Shown: piece by piece, positions 55,244-63,758 of the stretch
How positions within the stretch are numbered: position 1 is the stretch's first letter
How the letters are laid out: every line of letters begins with the position of its first letter
Source of the DNA: JAWKWH01 sp963669285
GTDB taxonomy: Bacteria > Pseudomonadota > Alphaproteobacteria > Rhizobiales > Rhizobiaceae
Length of the DNA: 64,000 nucleotides
Direction of reading: 5' to 3'
Assembly: GCA_963669285.2 (NCBI GenBank)
Contig: CAXXSI010000014.1
Coordinates: forward strand, 496,001 to 560,000
The notes under the pieces: generated by a model
What the model saw: the letters and a program-made list of their open reading frames with translations, nothing else
What the model was told of the DNA's origin: nothing
Databases searched by the model: none
Made by a program: the position numbers and the translations under genes

Positions 55244-55981
55244 CTACCGATCCAGACCGAGACATTTCCTGATGTGTGCGAGCGCGATCGCGACACCGCG
55301 CTCGCCTTTATCAACTGTGGCGTCGGTCGCGGTCCGGCAAAACCAGTGGTCACCCTCACTGGCTCGCGCTATGTCGACGGTCTCGGGTGCCAGCGCCTGC
55401 ATCAGCCCCGTTTCGCCCTCGCCGGCATGATCGAACGGATAGTCAGCTCCGGCGGGAAACAGCGGGTGAATGCGGATCATTGAGAAGGGATCCTCGCCGG
55501 CAGCGTGCTGCGCATAGTAGTCCTGCATCGCATTATCGCCCCACCAGGCTGCACCTTGCGTTGCCTCGAGATGGCGGAAGATCACGTTTCGGGCGGCAAG
55601 CCGGAAGGCGAGATCGGTTGGCATGCCCTGGTAGAAATTCTCGGTCTGGTGATGAATTATGCCATGGATGTTGCGGAAGCCGCCCTTGAGCATCGCCGCG
55701 AACAAGGCTTCGGCAAAGGTCAGGATGGCATCGGCATCGATATGCAGCGTGCCCGTTCCCTCGGGGCCGGCCACTGCATGGGAAGCGGCACCATAGGCAA
55801 ATGGCGGCATGACGACGATTTTGTCGCCCAGGCGTTCGAGCACTTCGGTCACGGCGAGGAGGTCGACGCCTGACGGCAGATGCTGGCCGTGGTATTCAAG
55901 TACTCCGATGGGCAGCACGAAGGGGACGCCCTTGTCCTGTGCGGCCTTGAGTTCCCGGGGGCGCATTCTTTCGAATCTCAT
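55244..55981 (-). CDS. Creatininase family amidohydrolase
   Basis: The 245-residue product has the creatininase metal-binding segment LPIGVLEYHGQHLPSGVDLL near residues 25-44 (Glu, His and Asp ligands), FAYGAASHAVAGPEGTGT and IIHHQTENF. Members hydrolyse cyclic amides or act in cofactor tailoring. Start ATG 55981 has GGAAGAAG upstream; a longer frame of 13 codons is open. Convergent-divergent placement with the plus-strand cluster at 56.1-59.0 kb suggests linked catabolism. Confidence 0.87.
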   Translation of the reverse strand: MRFERMRPRELKAAQDKGVPFVLPIGVLEYHGQHLPSGVDLLAVTEVLERLGDKIVVMPPFAYGAASHAVAGPEGTGTLHIDADAILTFAEALFAAMLKGGFRNIHGIIHHQTENFYQGMPTDLAFRLAARNVIFRHLEATQGAAWWGDNAMQDYYAQHAAGEDPFSMIRIHPLFPAGADYPFDHAGEGETGLMQALAPETVDIARASEGDHWFCRTATDATVDKGERGVAIALAHIRKCLGLDR

Positions 55982-56143
55982 GACTTCTTCCTGTTTCCGG
56001 AATTCTTGTGGCTTGAGCACGCAGTACGCAGATCTTGCGCCAGAATTCGGCCGGTTTCCACTGTCGGTTTTTCGTTTGTCCGGGTAGCATCATTGGGTAT
56101 GGACTGATGACACGGTCCATGACGCAATGCGAGGAAGGCTGTC

Positions 56144-56404
56144 ATGAAGGTCGCGATCGAGTTGTTCCGGGAGGTTTTTACCCCGCTCGAAGGCGTTTTC
56201 GCCGAAGCGGGCGGGATCACGGTTTCGGCCTTTCGTTATCCCACCGGCGTCAAAGCATTGCGGTTAACAACGGCCCGGGGCCAGATCGTCGTGGTGCCGC
56301 CGGGCGGAATTTGGCGTTCATCGTTTTCCTTTGGCACGGTCGCGGCAAAGAATGCGTCGGCGCTGGTTGAGCGCATCGCTACCATCTGGAGTGGCAAGGA
56401 ATGA
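56144..56404 (+). CDS. Small hypothetical protein of a catabolic cluster
   Basis: The 86-residue product starts MKVAIELFREVFTPLEGVFA and has a beta-rich pattern (GITVSAFRYPTGVKALRLTT, GQIVVVPPGGIWRSSFSFGT). No family is recognised. It overlaps the start of the PLP dehydratase gene by 4 bases (ATGA), so it is translated together with it and could be an accessory protein. Confidence 0.68.
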   Translation: MKVAIELFREVFTPLEGVFAEAGGITVSAFRYPTGVKALRLTTARGQIVVVPPGGIWRSSFSFGTVAAKNASALVERIATIWSGKE

Positions 56405-57342
56405 TCGGCCTTCACGATATCGAAGCGGCACGAGCACGTATCGCTTCCAGCATCCGCCAGACACCGGTCATGGCGCTGCAGCGTGCCGGCAAGCCGCTGG
56501 CGTTGGAAGCGGAAGTGATCGCCAAGCTTGAGCTTCACCAGGTCACCGGCAGCTTCAAGGCGCGCGGCGCGATGAATCGGCTGTTGTCATTATCACACGA
56601 GGTGGTGGCACGCGGAATCATCGCGGCCTCCGGCGGCAATCACGGGCTGGCGGTCGCCTATGCTGCGCAAACGGCCGGCCATCGAGCGCGCATCTATTGC
56701 CCTGACAACGTAGCGCCATCGAAAGTCGAACGCATGCGCAAGTTCGGTGCCGAGGTGTTCACTGGCGGTGCGGACTTTTCAATCGCCGATGCCGCAGCGC
56801 GGGCCGACGCTGAGGCGAGCGGGGCTACGTATTTCCATCCATTCGCCGATCCCGAGGTGGTTGCCGGCCAGGGTACGGTTGGCCTCGAACTTGCTGAACA
56901 GATTGCCGAATTCGACACTCTCCTCGTCGCTATCGGCGGCGCCGGGCTGATGGCCGGCATGGCGACAGCACTGCGCGCGCTGAAACCCGGTCTGCGCATC
57001 ATCGGTGTCGAACCGGAAGGTGCGCCGACTCTCAAGGCCTGTCTCGATGCAGGTAAACTTGTGACATTGCCCGAGATTACCAGCAGGGTGCCGACGCTAT
57101 CGGCGCGCACGACCGACCCGAGGATCTTCGAGATCGCGAAATCGGTGCTCGACGATATCGTGCTGATCCCGGACGATACGACAGGGGAAGCCGCGCGCTG
57201 GCTGTGGTCGGAATTCGCCATCTCCGCCGATCTCGCCGGTTCCGCGTCGGTGGCAGCATTGATACACAAGCCGGATGCGGTCGCAGGAAGCGGACGTATC
57301 GCGTTGCTCGTTTGCGGCAGCGGACTCGACGGAACGATTTGA
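56401..57342 (+). CDS. Threonine/serine dehydratase-like PLP enzyme (fold type II)
   Basis: The 313-residue product has the PLP lysine Lys53 in TGSFKARGAMNR, the phosphate/substrate loop ASGGNHG and the glycine-rich IGGAGLMAG. Fold II enzymes of this length include threonine deaminase, serine racemase and hydroxyaspartate dehydratase. With the D-amino-acid-related genes in this region, a beta-hydroxy amino acid is a fitting substrate; the exact one is unknown. It lies in a short operon with 15 bp to the next gene. Confidence 0.9.
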   Translation: MIGLHDIEAARARIASSIRQTPVMALQRAGKPLALEAEVIAKLELHQVTGSFKARGAMNRLLSLSHEVVARGIIAASGGNHGLAVAYAAQTAGHRARIYCPDNVAPSKVERMRKFGAEVFTGGADFSIADAAARADAEASGATYFHPFADPEVVAGQGTVGLELAEQIAEFDTLLVAIGGAGLMAGMATALRALKPGLRIIGVEPEGAPTLKACLDAGKLVTLPEITSRVPTLSARTTDPRIFEIAKSVLDDIVLIPDDTTGEAARWLWSEFAISADLAGSASVAALIHKPDAVAGSGRIALLVCGSGLDGTI

Positions 57343-57357
57343 GGAGGAGGTGAAGCG

Positions 57358-59016
57358 ATGTTCAAGCGGCAGGAGCGACTCGATCTGGCCGGAAAGGTGA
57401 TGGTGACAGGCGCCGATCGGCATCCGCACGCATCGAGGCGTTTGCGAGAGGCCTTTCCGTCCATCGACTGGCATTCCGGCGAAGGTGCGGGACCGCGCCT
57501 GACGCTGATGGAAAGCAGCCGGCCGGAAGCAAGTTACCGGATAACGGTCGAACGCACCGCATACGGCCCGCACGTGACGATCGAAGGCGGCCCCTTCTCC
57601 GGTATCATCTTCGGTACCGAGGACCTGATCGGTCGTGGCGGCAGCCATCCCGGACGGCTGGTGCTGCCTGGCGAAACAATCGATGAAACACCGGGCCTCA
57701 CATACCGCACCTTCTGGACATGGGACCACTCCACCAACTGGGAACTGAGCCAGATCGGCCAGCAGGAAATCGGCGTATTCAACCCGTATGGAAAGCCGCC
57801 GAACGGTTTTCTCGCCGACTACAAGCGCTGCGTCGATTTCTGTTCGCAACACCGGATTTCGGCAATCGTGATCTATGGTTTCCTGCGCGACTCGCATGGC
57901 GGCGTAGCGACCGCGCAGGAGCTCTGCCACTACGCGTACGAGCGCGGAGTGCGCATCCTGCCCGGTATCGCGATCGGTTCCTATGGCGGCGTCTATTGGG
58001 AAGGCGACAGCCCTTGGAACCTCGCCAACTGGCTTAAACAAAACCCGCAACATACTGCGACGCTGGAAAAGGGCGTTGGCTTCCAGATCTCCGATCTCGC
58101 CTTCCCGCTCAATTTCCCGAAATCCGACTACACGTTGTCGGCCTGTCCATCGGCGCCTGAGACCATCCAGTGGATGGAGGATGCGGTTGCCTGGCTCACC
58201 GAGACTTTCGAAATCGGCGGGATCAACATCGAGGCCGGCGACTACGGCGTGTGCGGCTGCGAAAGGTGCAGCTTGCGGCGCGACAATCCGGGGGAGGCGG
58301 CCCGGCGGCGCGATACCTTCGGCGACTACTGGTCGCATACCGACATGGCGGAGAATTTCCCCCGCCTTTACAACCGCGCAAGGTTGATCAAGCCGGACCT
58401 GTGGATCTATTCGGAAATCCAGTGGGATAATCTGCTCGACCCGGTGGCGCACGAGGCGCAGCAGAAACTGCCGAAAGGCGGCATCTATCAGCACACGACC
58501 AACCGCACCTACTGGAGCCGTATCCGGGACGAGTTGACGCGCCCGTATGTCGAGGGCCTGCCGATGCAACCGAACGTGCTCAGGTGCCAATTTGCCTGCC
58601 AGTGGAACGGCGACGAGCGCAGTGAGCGTTATGCGCTCAACGCGCGGGTATTCGGCGAGATGGCGCAGCTCTCGGCGAATACCGGCATGCAGGGGTTGAC
58701 GATCTGGGGCGAACCCTCGCCCTATCATGCCACCGTCGAACTTTCCTATCGCGCGTTTGCCGAATTCTCCTGGTCGCCGAAAACGAATTGGGAGGAATTC
58801 GTCGCAGGAACCGCGGCCGACCTGTTGGGTGGCCGGGAAGCCGCTGAATCGTTCATCGCAATCGCCGAGGAACTCAATGCTCACCAGATCATGGATCCCG
58901 AACGCCTGAAGACACTCCGCAGGCAAGCGGCCGGACATCGCGCAGACAATGCGGCGGGACGGCGCTGGCTGTCGCTGGAGGACCAAATCACACGCCGGAT
59001 TTTCATGGGCGCATGA
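57358..59016 (+). CDS. Putative glycoside hydrolase-like TIM-barrel protein
   Basis: The 552-residue product has an N-terminal beta domain (about 1-110) like those before GH20/GH67/GH84 barrels, then a TIM barrel: LTYRTFWTWDHSTNWELSQI, CVDFCSQHRISAIVIYGFLR, GVRILPGIAIGSYGGVYWEG, IGGINIEAGDYGVCGCERCS and TIWGEPSPYHATVELSYRAF. It resembles the DUF4838/alpha-glucuronidase-like groups. Four clustered cysteines (CGCERC and C nearby) suggest a metal or structural site. No signal peptide is seen, so it should act in the cytoplasm. ATG 57358 has GAGGAGG upstream. Confidence 0.65.
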   Translation: MFKRQERLDLAGKVMVTGADRHPHASRRLREAFPSIDWHSGEGAGPRLTLMESSRPEASYRITVERTAYGPHVTIEGGPFSGIIFGTEDLIGRGGSHPGRLVLPGETIDETPGLTYRTFWTWDHSTNWELSQIGQQEIGVFNPYGKPPNGFLADYKRCVDFCSQHRISAIVIYGFLRDSHGGVATAQELCHYAYERGVRILPGIAIGSYGGVYWEGDSPWNLANWLKQNPQHTATLEKGVGFQISDLAFPLNFPKSDYTLSACPSAPETIQWMEDAVAWLTETFEIGGINIEAGDYGVCGCERCSLRRDNPGEAARRRDTFGDYWSHTDMAENFPRLYNRARLIKPDLWIYSEIQWDNLLDPVAHEAQQKLPKGGIYQHTTNRTYWSRIRDELTRPYVEGLPMQPNVLRCQFACQWNGDERSERYALNARVFGEMAQLSANTGMQGLTIWGEPSPYHATVELSYRAFAEFSWSPKTNWEEFVAGTAADLLGGREAAESFIAIAEELNAHQIMDPERLKTLRRQAAGHRADNAAGRRWLSLEDQITRRIFMGA

Positions 59017-59035
59017 AGTGCCGGTAAAGCGATGA

Positions 59036-59172
59036 TCAGGTCAGGGCGCGGTCAAGATGGACGTAGCCGCCGTCGGGGAACAGCCACTGACCGGTGGTAT
59101 GGCCGGCGCGTGGCGATAGCAGGAACACTGCAGAACCGACGATCTCCCGGGGCTTGGTCATGCGAGTCCCGA
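59036..59172 (-). pseudogene. C-terminal fragment of a short-chain dehydrogenase (SDR)
   Basis: About 43 residues are readable: RMTKPREIVGSAVFLLSPRA, GHTTGQWLFPDGGYVHLDRA and LT before TGA. This is the usual end of classical SDRs (P-x-EIVGxxxFLLS, TGQxxxxDGG). Upstream of it the frame meets a stop within 10 codons and the remaining 200 or so residues are absent. It is a cut-off remnant, probably left from the sugar or amino acid cluster to its left. Confidence 0.72.
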
Positions 59173-59409
59173 AAGCGCCGCTCTATACACGCGAATTTCG
59201 GCAAAAGCATTTGAGGGGATTTGGTTGGTAAGTGGCTTTGTCCTGCCGAAGCACCGATGTGCGAATGACCGCATAGCGGAAATGCTGGCCTGCGCTGAAA
59301 TCAACGTTTTGATCAGAAGGGGATTTCTGCCGCTAGCGGCGGATGCGAAATGTGCTTGTCGATTTGCCGAAAGCCGACATTCGAATACAGAAATCTTGTT
59401 CTTGGTGGT

Positions 59410-59511
59410 TGAATGACAGCAATGCGCCCCCATTTCAGCCGTTCGCTTGCTCCCGAGGCGGTCTTGAAAGCGGACACTATGGTTTAGGTTACCATCGTCC
59501 GCAAAGCGGAC
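59410..59511 (+). repeat. Dispersed intergenic repeat, copy G
   Basis: GAATGACAGCAATGCGCCCC then CATTTCAGCCGTTCGCTTGC, core GTCTTGAAAGCGGACACTAT, and a perfect terminal hairpin GTCCGC-aaa-GCGGAC at 59497-59511. It lies between the SDR remnant and the broken permease. Confidence 0.7.
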
Positions 59512-59575
59512 GCTCCAGTAGTGATTTGCGTAAATCCTGACGAAGCAACAGAACTTGGTGAACACCAGAATCACT

Positions 59576-60326
59576 CTACCGGGTCCATCCTCGCATAACC
59601 CGCGCCTCGATAAGGGTTACCAGGGCGAAAAGAACGATTGATAGTGACGAGGAGGCGACAATGGCGGCGTAGAGCTTGTCCGACTGATAGTTGAAAGTCG
59701 CCTGGATAATCAATGCCCCCAGACCTTTATCCGCACCAATCCACTCGCCAACAATCGCCCCGATGACAGCGGTAGCAGTTGCAATGCGAAGCGATGAGAA
59801 CAGCATCGGAAGTGAGCGCGGCAAATGAAGTCGCAGGAAAGTCTCGAACTTCGTTGCCGACAGCATCCGAAAAAGTTCGTCTTCGTTTGCGGTGGCGGAT
59901 TCCAGGCCTCGGATCATATTCACCAAAGTTGGGAAGAAGCAGATGATTGCGGCGATGATAATCTTCGGTGTCATTCCAAGCCCAACAAATCAGAATGATG
60001 ATAGGTGACAGCGCCAATATCGGGATGGTGTTGAAGAACAGAACAACCGGGAAATAGGCCAATCGGATGAAGCGGGCGTAGGTAAACACGACCGCAAAAA
60101 GCACCGCGGCGAGATTTCCGAAGAAAAAGCCGGCCAAAGCCTCTGTCGCTGTCGGCCAGAAATTGGACAGGATCAGATCTGTCTGAGTGAAGAATACCGA
60201 TAGAATTTTTGTCGGCGTCGGCGCGATGAATGCCGGCACACCTGAAATTGGCAGAAGAAACTGCCATGCCAGAAGTATCGACATGGCGCCGAAGATTGGG
60301 GCCAGGATGGGTGTCAGTCGGTTCAT
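59576..60326 (-). pseudogene. ABC transporter permease disrupted by a one-base insertion
   Basis: Two frames together make a full NMT1-system permease: the first part (to residue about 115, ending LSPIIILI) and the second (from MTPKIIIAAIICFFPTLVNM). The intact paralogue at 25.2-26.0 kb reads PILVLIFGAGLTAKVVI here, so the expected sequence is ...ILI-FGLG-MTPK. The minus-strand text reads TGTT where TTT is expected, consistent with one extra base at about 59986. Either the importer is inactive or the base is a sequencing error. The start overlaps the ATPase stop (ATGA). Confidence 0.8.
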
Positions 60327-61105
60327 GAGGCTTGTGCCAACAGACGTCGTTGTTTAGCCATTTCGGTGACGACGGCCGGATCCTCCCGCTTGCAGGCATT
60401 GTCTGGCGATTTGATCGGCCGAAGATCGCCGATGCTTAAGATGCGTCCGGGATTAGCGCCCAAGACCATGATCCGCTGGCCGAGATAGACCGCCTCTTCG
60501 ATGGAATGGGTGACAAACAATATCGTCTTTCCGGTGTTCCGCCAGATGTCCAACAGCTCTTCGTTCAGGCGATCGCGCGTGATCTCGTCCAATGCGCCAA
60601 AAGGTTCATCCATCAATAGAATTTCCGGCTCATCGACCAGCGCCCGACCAATCGCCACGCGCTGTCGCTGGCCTCCCGAAAGCTGGGACGGGAATCGGTC
60701 TTCGAGTCCCGAAAGCCCCAGAAGATCCATCACTTCTGAAATCTGCTCATTGGAAAGCTGTTTGGCTTGTTGACCGCCCACGACGGCGGGCAATCTGATG
60801 TTCTGTATGACCGTACGCCAAGGCAGCAAGGTCGCGTCCTGAAACACAAACCCCGTTTTGCGCGCGCGACGCGCCGCCTTGGGCGTGGTACCGAGTACCG
60901 TGATTTCACCCCCAAGCGGATTCAGCAGATTGGCGACAACGCGCAACAGGGTGGATTTGCCGCAGCCGGACGGACCGAGGATAGTCAGAAACTCGCCCTG
61001 CGGCACGGTCAGATCGACATCGCTCAGGACGGTGACTGTGTCAGCCCCATTGCGGTAGCCGATCTGAAGCCGTGTAGCGTCAACAGCCGCGGCCGCCATG
61101 TTCAT
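60323..61105 (-). CDS. ABC transporter ATP-binding protein (paralogue)
   Basis: The 260-residue product has Walker A GPSGCGKSTLLRV, Q-loop FVFQDATLLPWRTV, signature LSGGQRQRVAIGRAL, Walker B ILLMDEPFGALDE and the H-loop FVTHSIEEAVYL. It is a clear paralogue of the ATPase at 26 kb. The overlaps with the binding-protein gene and the permease are both 4 bases (ATGA), so the unit is tightly coupled. Confidence 0.94.
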   Translation of the reverse strand: MNMAAAAVDATRLQIGYRNGADTVTVLSDVDLTVPQGEFLTILGPSGCGKSTLLRVVANLLNPLGGEITVLGTTPKAARRARKTGFVFQDATLLPWRTVIQNIRLPAVVGGQQAKQLSNEQISEVMDLLGLSGLEDRFPSQLSGGQRQRVAIGRALVDEPEILLMDEPFGALDEITRDRLNEELLDIWRNTGKTILFVTHSIEEAVYLGQRIMVLGANPGRILSIGDLRPIKSPDNACKREDPAVVTEMAKQRRLLAQAS

Positions 61106-62154
61106 GCACGGGCGCCAAGCTTCGGCCGTGTGTCTGCGGTCATTTCAAGTATTTTGGTGGTGTGAACATCCTCAAGGCTCGGCCGGCCGTTCGGATATTG
61201 GCCGATCTGATCGTAGAGTGCTAATTGTGCTTCCAGGCTGGTCGGATCAAACGTGCCCCATCCGTCACGTGCGGTGTCTTCATCGAAGCTCAGTTTCAGC
61301 ACCAGGTCGATAGTCTTTTGCTCCCATCCCAAATCAAGTCCATCAACCGCACCGACCATGACTTCGACTGCTTCGGAGGGATTGGCGTGCACCCATCCCC
61401 AACCCTTGGCCGTGGCTCCGATAAATGCGGCCAACTGATCTGTGTTACTTTCAACTGCGTCGTCCGTTGCAAAATACACATCTGCATAGGACTCGAGCCC
61501 GAGGTCGCTGACTAAAAGATCGATACGGTCGTCACCGACCACCGAAAGCGCCTGCGTGTTGGTGATCCAGCCGCCAATGGCATCGACCTCACCCGCAACC
61601 AAAGGTGCTTTGTCGAAACCGACTGGTACGACGGTAATATTTTCAATCGGAATACCGTGCTTGGCGGCAATTGCGTCTATGAGAAACCGTGCTGTTGGCT
61701 GAACGCCGACGCGAACATTTTGCAAATCCTTGAGGTTACGCAATGGCTTTTCTGGCTTTGAGGTCAATGCGTATGGCCCAGTGCGGTAGCCGCAAGCGAG
61801 GATCTTAACCGGCACTCCGCCGGCGCGAGCATTAAAAAGTTGAGGCGTTTCGGAAAATTGTCCGAGCGTCGCCGCTCCCGAGATGACGGGTGGAACGGTC
61901 GCCGAATTCGGTCCTCCGGGGGCAAATTCAACATCTAGACCGGCCTCCTTGTAGATGCCCTTCTCGGCGGCAACGATATCGCCGATTTGGCCATTCGACA
62001 TCAGCCAATCATATTTGACCACCACTTTCGCTCCCATCGCGCTTGCCAGATCGGGCAACACGAGCTGAACAGCCCCGCCAAATGCAGCTGCGACCGCAAC
62101 ACCTCCGCCTTTGGCCAGAAAACTCCTCCGCGACATATTCGAAAATCTGTTCAT
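61102..62154 (-). CDS. NMT1/THI5-like ABC substrate-binding protein, Tat signal (paralogue)
   Basis: The 350-residue product has a twin-arginine signal (MSRRSFLAKGGGVAVAAA) and the NMT1 fold with DWLMSNGQIGDIVAAEKGIY and APGGPN; it ends EMTADTRPKLGARA. Similarity to the protein at 26.8-27.8 kb extends over the full length. ATG 62154 has GGAG 9 bases upstream; the open extension of 57 codons before it overlaps the VOC gene and is not translated. It follows the VOC gene by 13 bp. Confidence 0.93.
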   Translation of the reverse strand: MNRFSNMSRRSFLAKGGGVAVAAAFGGAVQLVLPDLASAMGAKVVVKYDWLMSNGQIGDIVAAEKGIYKEAGLDVEFAPGGPNSATVPPVISGAATLGQFSETPQLFNARAGGVPVKILACGYRTGPYALTSKPEKPLRNLKDLQNVRVGVQPTARFLIDAIAAKHGIPIENITVVPVGFDKAPLVAGEVDAIGGWITNTQALSVVGDDRIDLLVSDLGLESYADVYFATDDAVESNTDQLAAFIGATAKGWGWVHANPSEAVEVMVGAVDGLDLGWEQKTIDLVLKLSFDEDTARDGWGTFDPTSLEAQLALYDQIGQYPNGRPSLEDVHTTKILEMTADTRPKLGARA

Positions 62155-62167
62155 GTTACGCTCCTGT

Positions 62168-62611
62168 TTATTGTGTGTGCTTTTCCGGGTCGTGGTAGTC
62201 ACCGGGCCCCCCGGCAAGCCAGGCATACAGCTCCCAGACGGTCCCGTCGGGATCATAGAAATAGGCGCATCGCGCGTTCCACACATAGTCGGCGGGTGGC
62301 GCCTGAAACGGCACATTCTTTGCAATCAGCTCGGCATACAGCCGATCGACTTCGGCTGGCTCCGGCAGCTCGATGGCCACGCAAGCCTTGTGGCCCGCGC
62401 GCTCTGGCCTGTTGCGTACACCGGTATGGGTATTGATATGGCCGATCTCCCAGGCGGCAAGGATCACGCCGGGCATTTCGAAGTCGGCAAAGCCTTCCGC
62501 GCGACGGCGCAACTTCAGGTCCAGCTTTTTTGTGTAGAACGCAACTGTTCGCTCAATGTCATCGACCAGAATGCAGATATCGGTAATGTGCTTCAAAGCG
62601 GCCAGGCTCAT
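62168..62611 (-). CDS. VOC (glyoxalase/dioxygenase) family protein
   Basis: The 147-residue product has the paired beta-alpha-beta modules of the VOC superfamily: ITDICILVDDIERTVAFYTK, HKACVAIELPEPAEVDRLYA and YFYDPDGTVWELYAW, whose glutamate is the usual metal ligand. It may be a lyase, dioxygenase or isomerase on the imported compound. It overlaps the GntR stop by 4 bases (ATGA). Confidence 0.88.
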   Translation of the reverse strand: MSLAALKHITDICILVDDIERTVAFYTKKLDLKLRRRAEGFADFEMPGVILAAWEIGHINTHTGVRNRPERAGHKACVAIELPEPAEVDRLYAELIAKNVPFQAPPADYVWNARCAYFYDPDGTVWELYAWLAGGPGDYHDPEKHTQ

Positions 62612-63342
62612 TTGGTCTCTCCATTCAGATGATCGGGAAGCTCCGCGCCGGCCCTCACACCAGACCTCAAAATGTGACGGCGCATGACCTGGCGGGCCAA
62701 AACTTCATCGCCGTCCTTCAACGCAGTGAAAATCGCCTCATGCTCTGACACCGTCTCATCTACGACGATGTCGATCGGCTGAGATCGGCGCGCGAGATAG
62801 ATCGTGTCCTTTATTTGTCCTGCCACATAGGTCGTGAAGGTCAGGATGTAGGCGTTTCCGCTGGCCCGACTGATCTCGCGGTGAAACTCGAGATCGGCCG
62901 CGACCGAGTCATCCCTCTTGCGCTCTGGCCCTCGCATGCGTTCGAGCGCCAACCTCAATACTTCCAGTCCTTGCGGCCCGATACGTGTGGCGGCAAGACC
63001 GGCAGCTTCTGTTTCGAGTATGGCCCGCAGTTCAAACAGTTGCCCCAGATCCGAGGCTTCTCCGAGTGACAGAGGATCCAGTCGGATGACCTTGCTTTCT
63101 TCCGGCGGTAAAGCAAACGTCCCGGCGCCCTGACGCACATAAACCAGCCCATCCGCTCGTAGCTGCGACAAAGCCTCGCGAACGACATTGCGACTGACGC
63201 CTAGGTCGTTTGCCAGATCATGTTCTGTCGGTAGACGACTTGCCGGCGCGATCCGGCCGGATCTGATCTCTCGACTTAGGTGATCAGCCACGCGGGTGGA
63301 TAGGGATTCTGGTTGGCCGATGAATTGGGCAGGTTTTTTCAT
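62608..63342 (-). CDS. GntR-family regulator, FadR/FCD subfamily
   Basis: The 244-residue product has the GntR winged helix (RIAPASRLPTEHDLANDLGV, SRNVVREALSQLRADGLVYV) and an FCD effector domain (LFELRAILETEAAGLAATRI, HREISRASGN, HEAIFTALKDGDEVLARQVM). FCD members sense carboxylates via a metal site. It heads the VOC/ABC operon and probably represses it; a matching operator is present upstream. Confidence 0.94.
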   Translation of the reverse strand: MKKPAQFIGQPESLSTRVADHLSREIRSGRIAPASRLPTEHDLANDLGVSRNVVREALSQLRADGLVYVRQGAGTFALPPEESKVIRLDPLSLGEASDLGQLFELRAILETEAAGLAATRIGPQGLEVLRLALERMRGPERKRDDSVAADLEFHREISRASGNAYILTFTTYVAGQIKDTIYLARRSQPIDIVVDETVSEHEAIFTALKDGDEVLARQVMRRHILRSGVRAGAELPDHLNGETK

Positions 63343-63474
63343 TGCCAGGCTTCTCGGGTCTCAAAAAGGCGGCCGGAGTTCATACCGATGCCCGGTCCAT
63401 TGTCGGATTTGATTTGCGTAAGCAGATCCTGGCTGTCTGAAACTGAATACCTCATCCTGACGGAGTATTAATCA

Positions 63475-63489
63475 ATTTGTCCTACAAAT
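63475..63489. promoter_or_regulatory. GntR/FadR-type operator
   Basis: ATTTGT-CCT-ACAAAT is a perfect palindrome that meets the FadR-subfamily consensus TNGTNNNACNA. It lies about 135 bp upstream of the GntR start on the minus strand. As this regulator is of the FCD subfamily, autorepression of the GntR/VOC/ABC operon through this site is likely. Confidence 0.6.
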
Positions 63490-63680
63490 AAACAAATTTC
63501 TCTTTTCAGCGTTGAAAGTTGGAAACGTGGCCAAAAATATCCATAAATCGAATGGCCGCATCGCTTGTCGCACGGCACCGCAAGTTTGTTATTGGAGAGT
63601 GGCAGCTTTGGGCGGGATGAGTTCACCAGTATTCGCAACATCAATGTCTGGGATGGGCTAAGAAGCGATGTTTCCATCGT

Positions 63681-63758
63681 CATGCGCGAACAACCGCTTC
63701 GCGCCCCCAAATCGGACATTCGCCGGAGGAGTCAGATCTCCTGAAAGCGGACGTTGCT
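63681..63758 (+). repeat. Dispersed intergenic repeat, copy H (3' truncated)
   Basis: CATGCGCGAACAACCGCTTC and GCGCCCCCAAATCGGACATT lead to the core CTCCTGAAAGCGGACGTTGC. The terminal GTCCGC...GCGGAC hairpin is not found. Confidence 0.55.

Larger units (their letters stand above)
59017..59575. other. Truncation junction with SDR remnant and repeat copy G
   Basis: The stretch begins with a truncated SDR C terminus (59036-59172), passes through a possible rearrangement point near 59180, and ends in the dispersed repeat (59410-59511). Minus-strand open frames across 59158-59574 are not protein-like. Confidence 0.5.

Noticed and set aside
57097..58986. Open frame of 629 codons on the minus strand opposite the glycoside-hydrolase-like gene
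   Set aside because: Antisense shadow; the plus-strand frame has domain similarity, a ribosome site and operon spacing.
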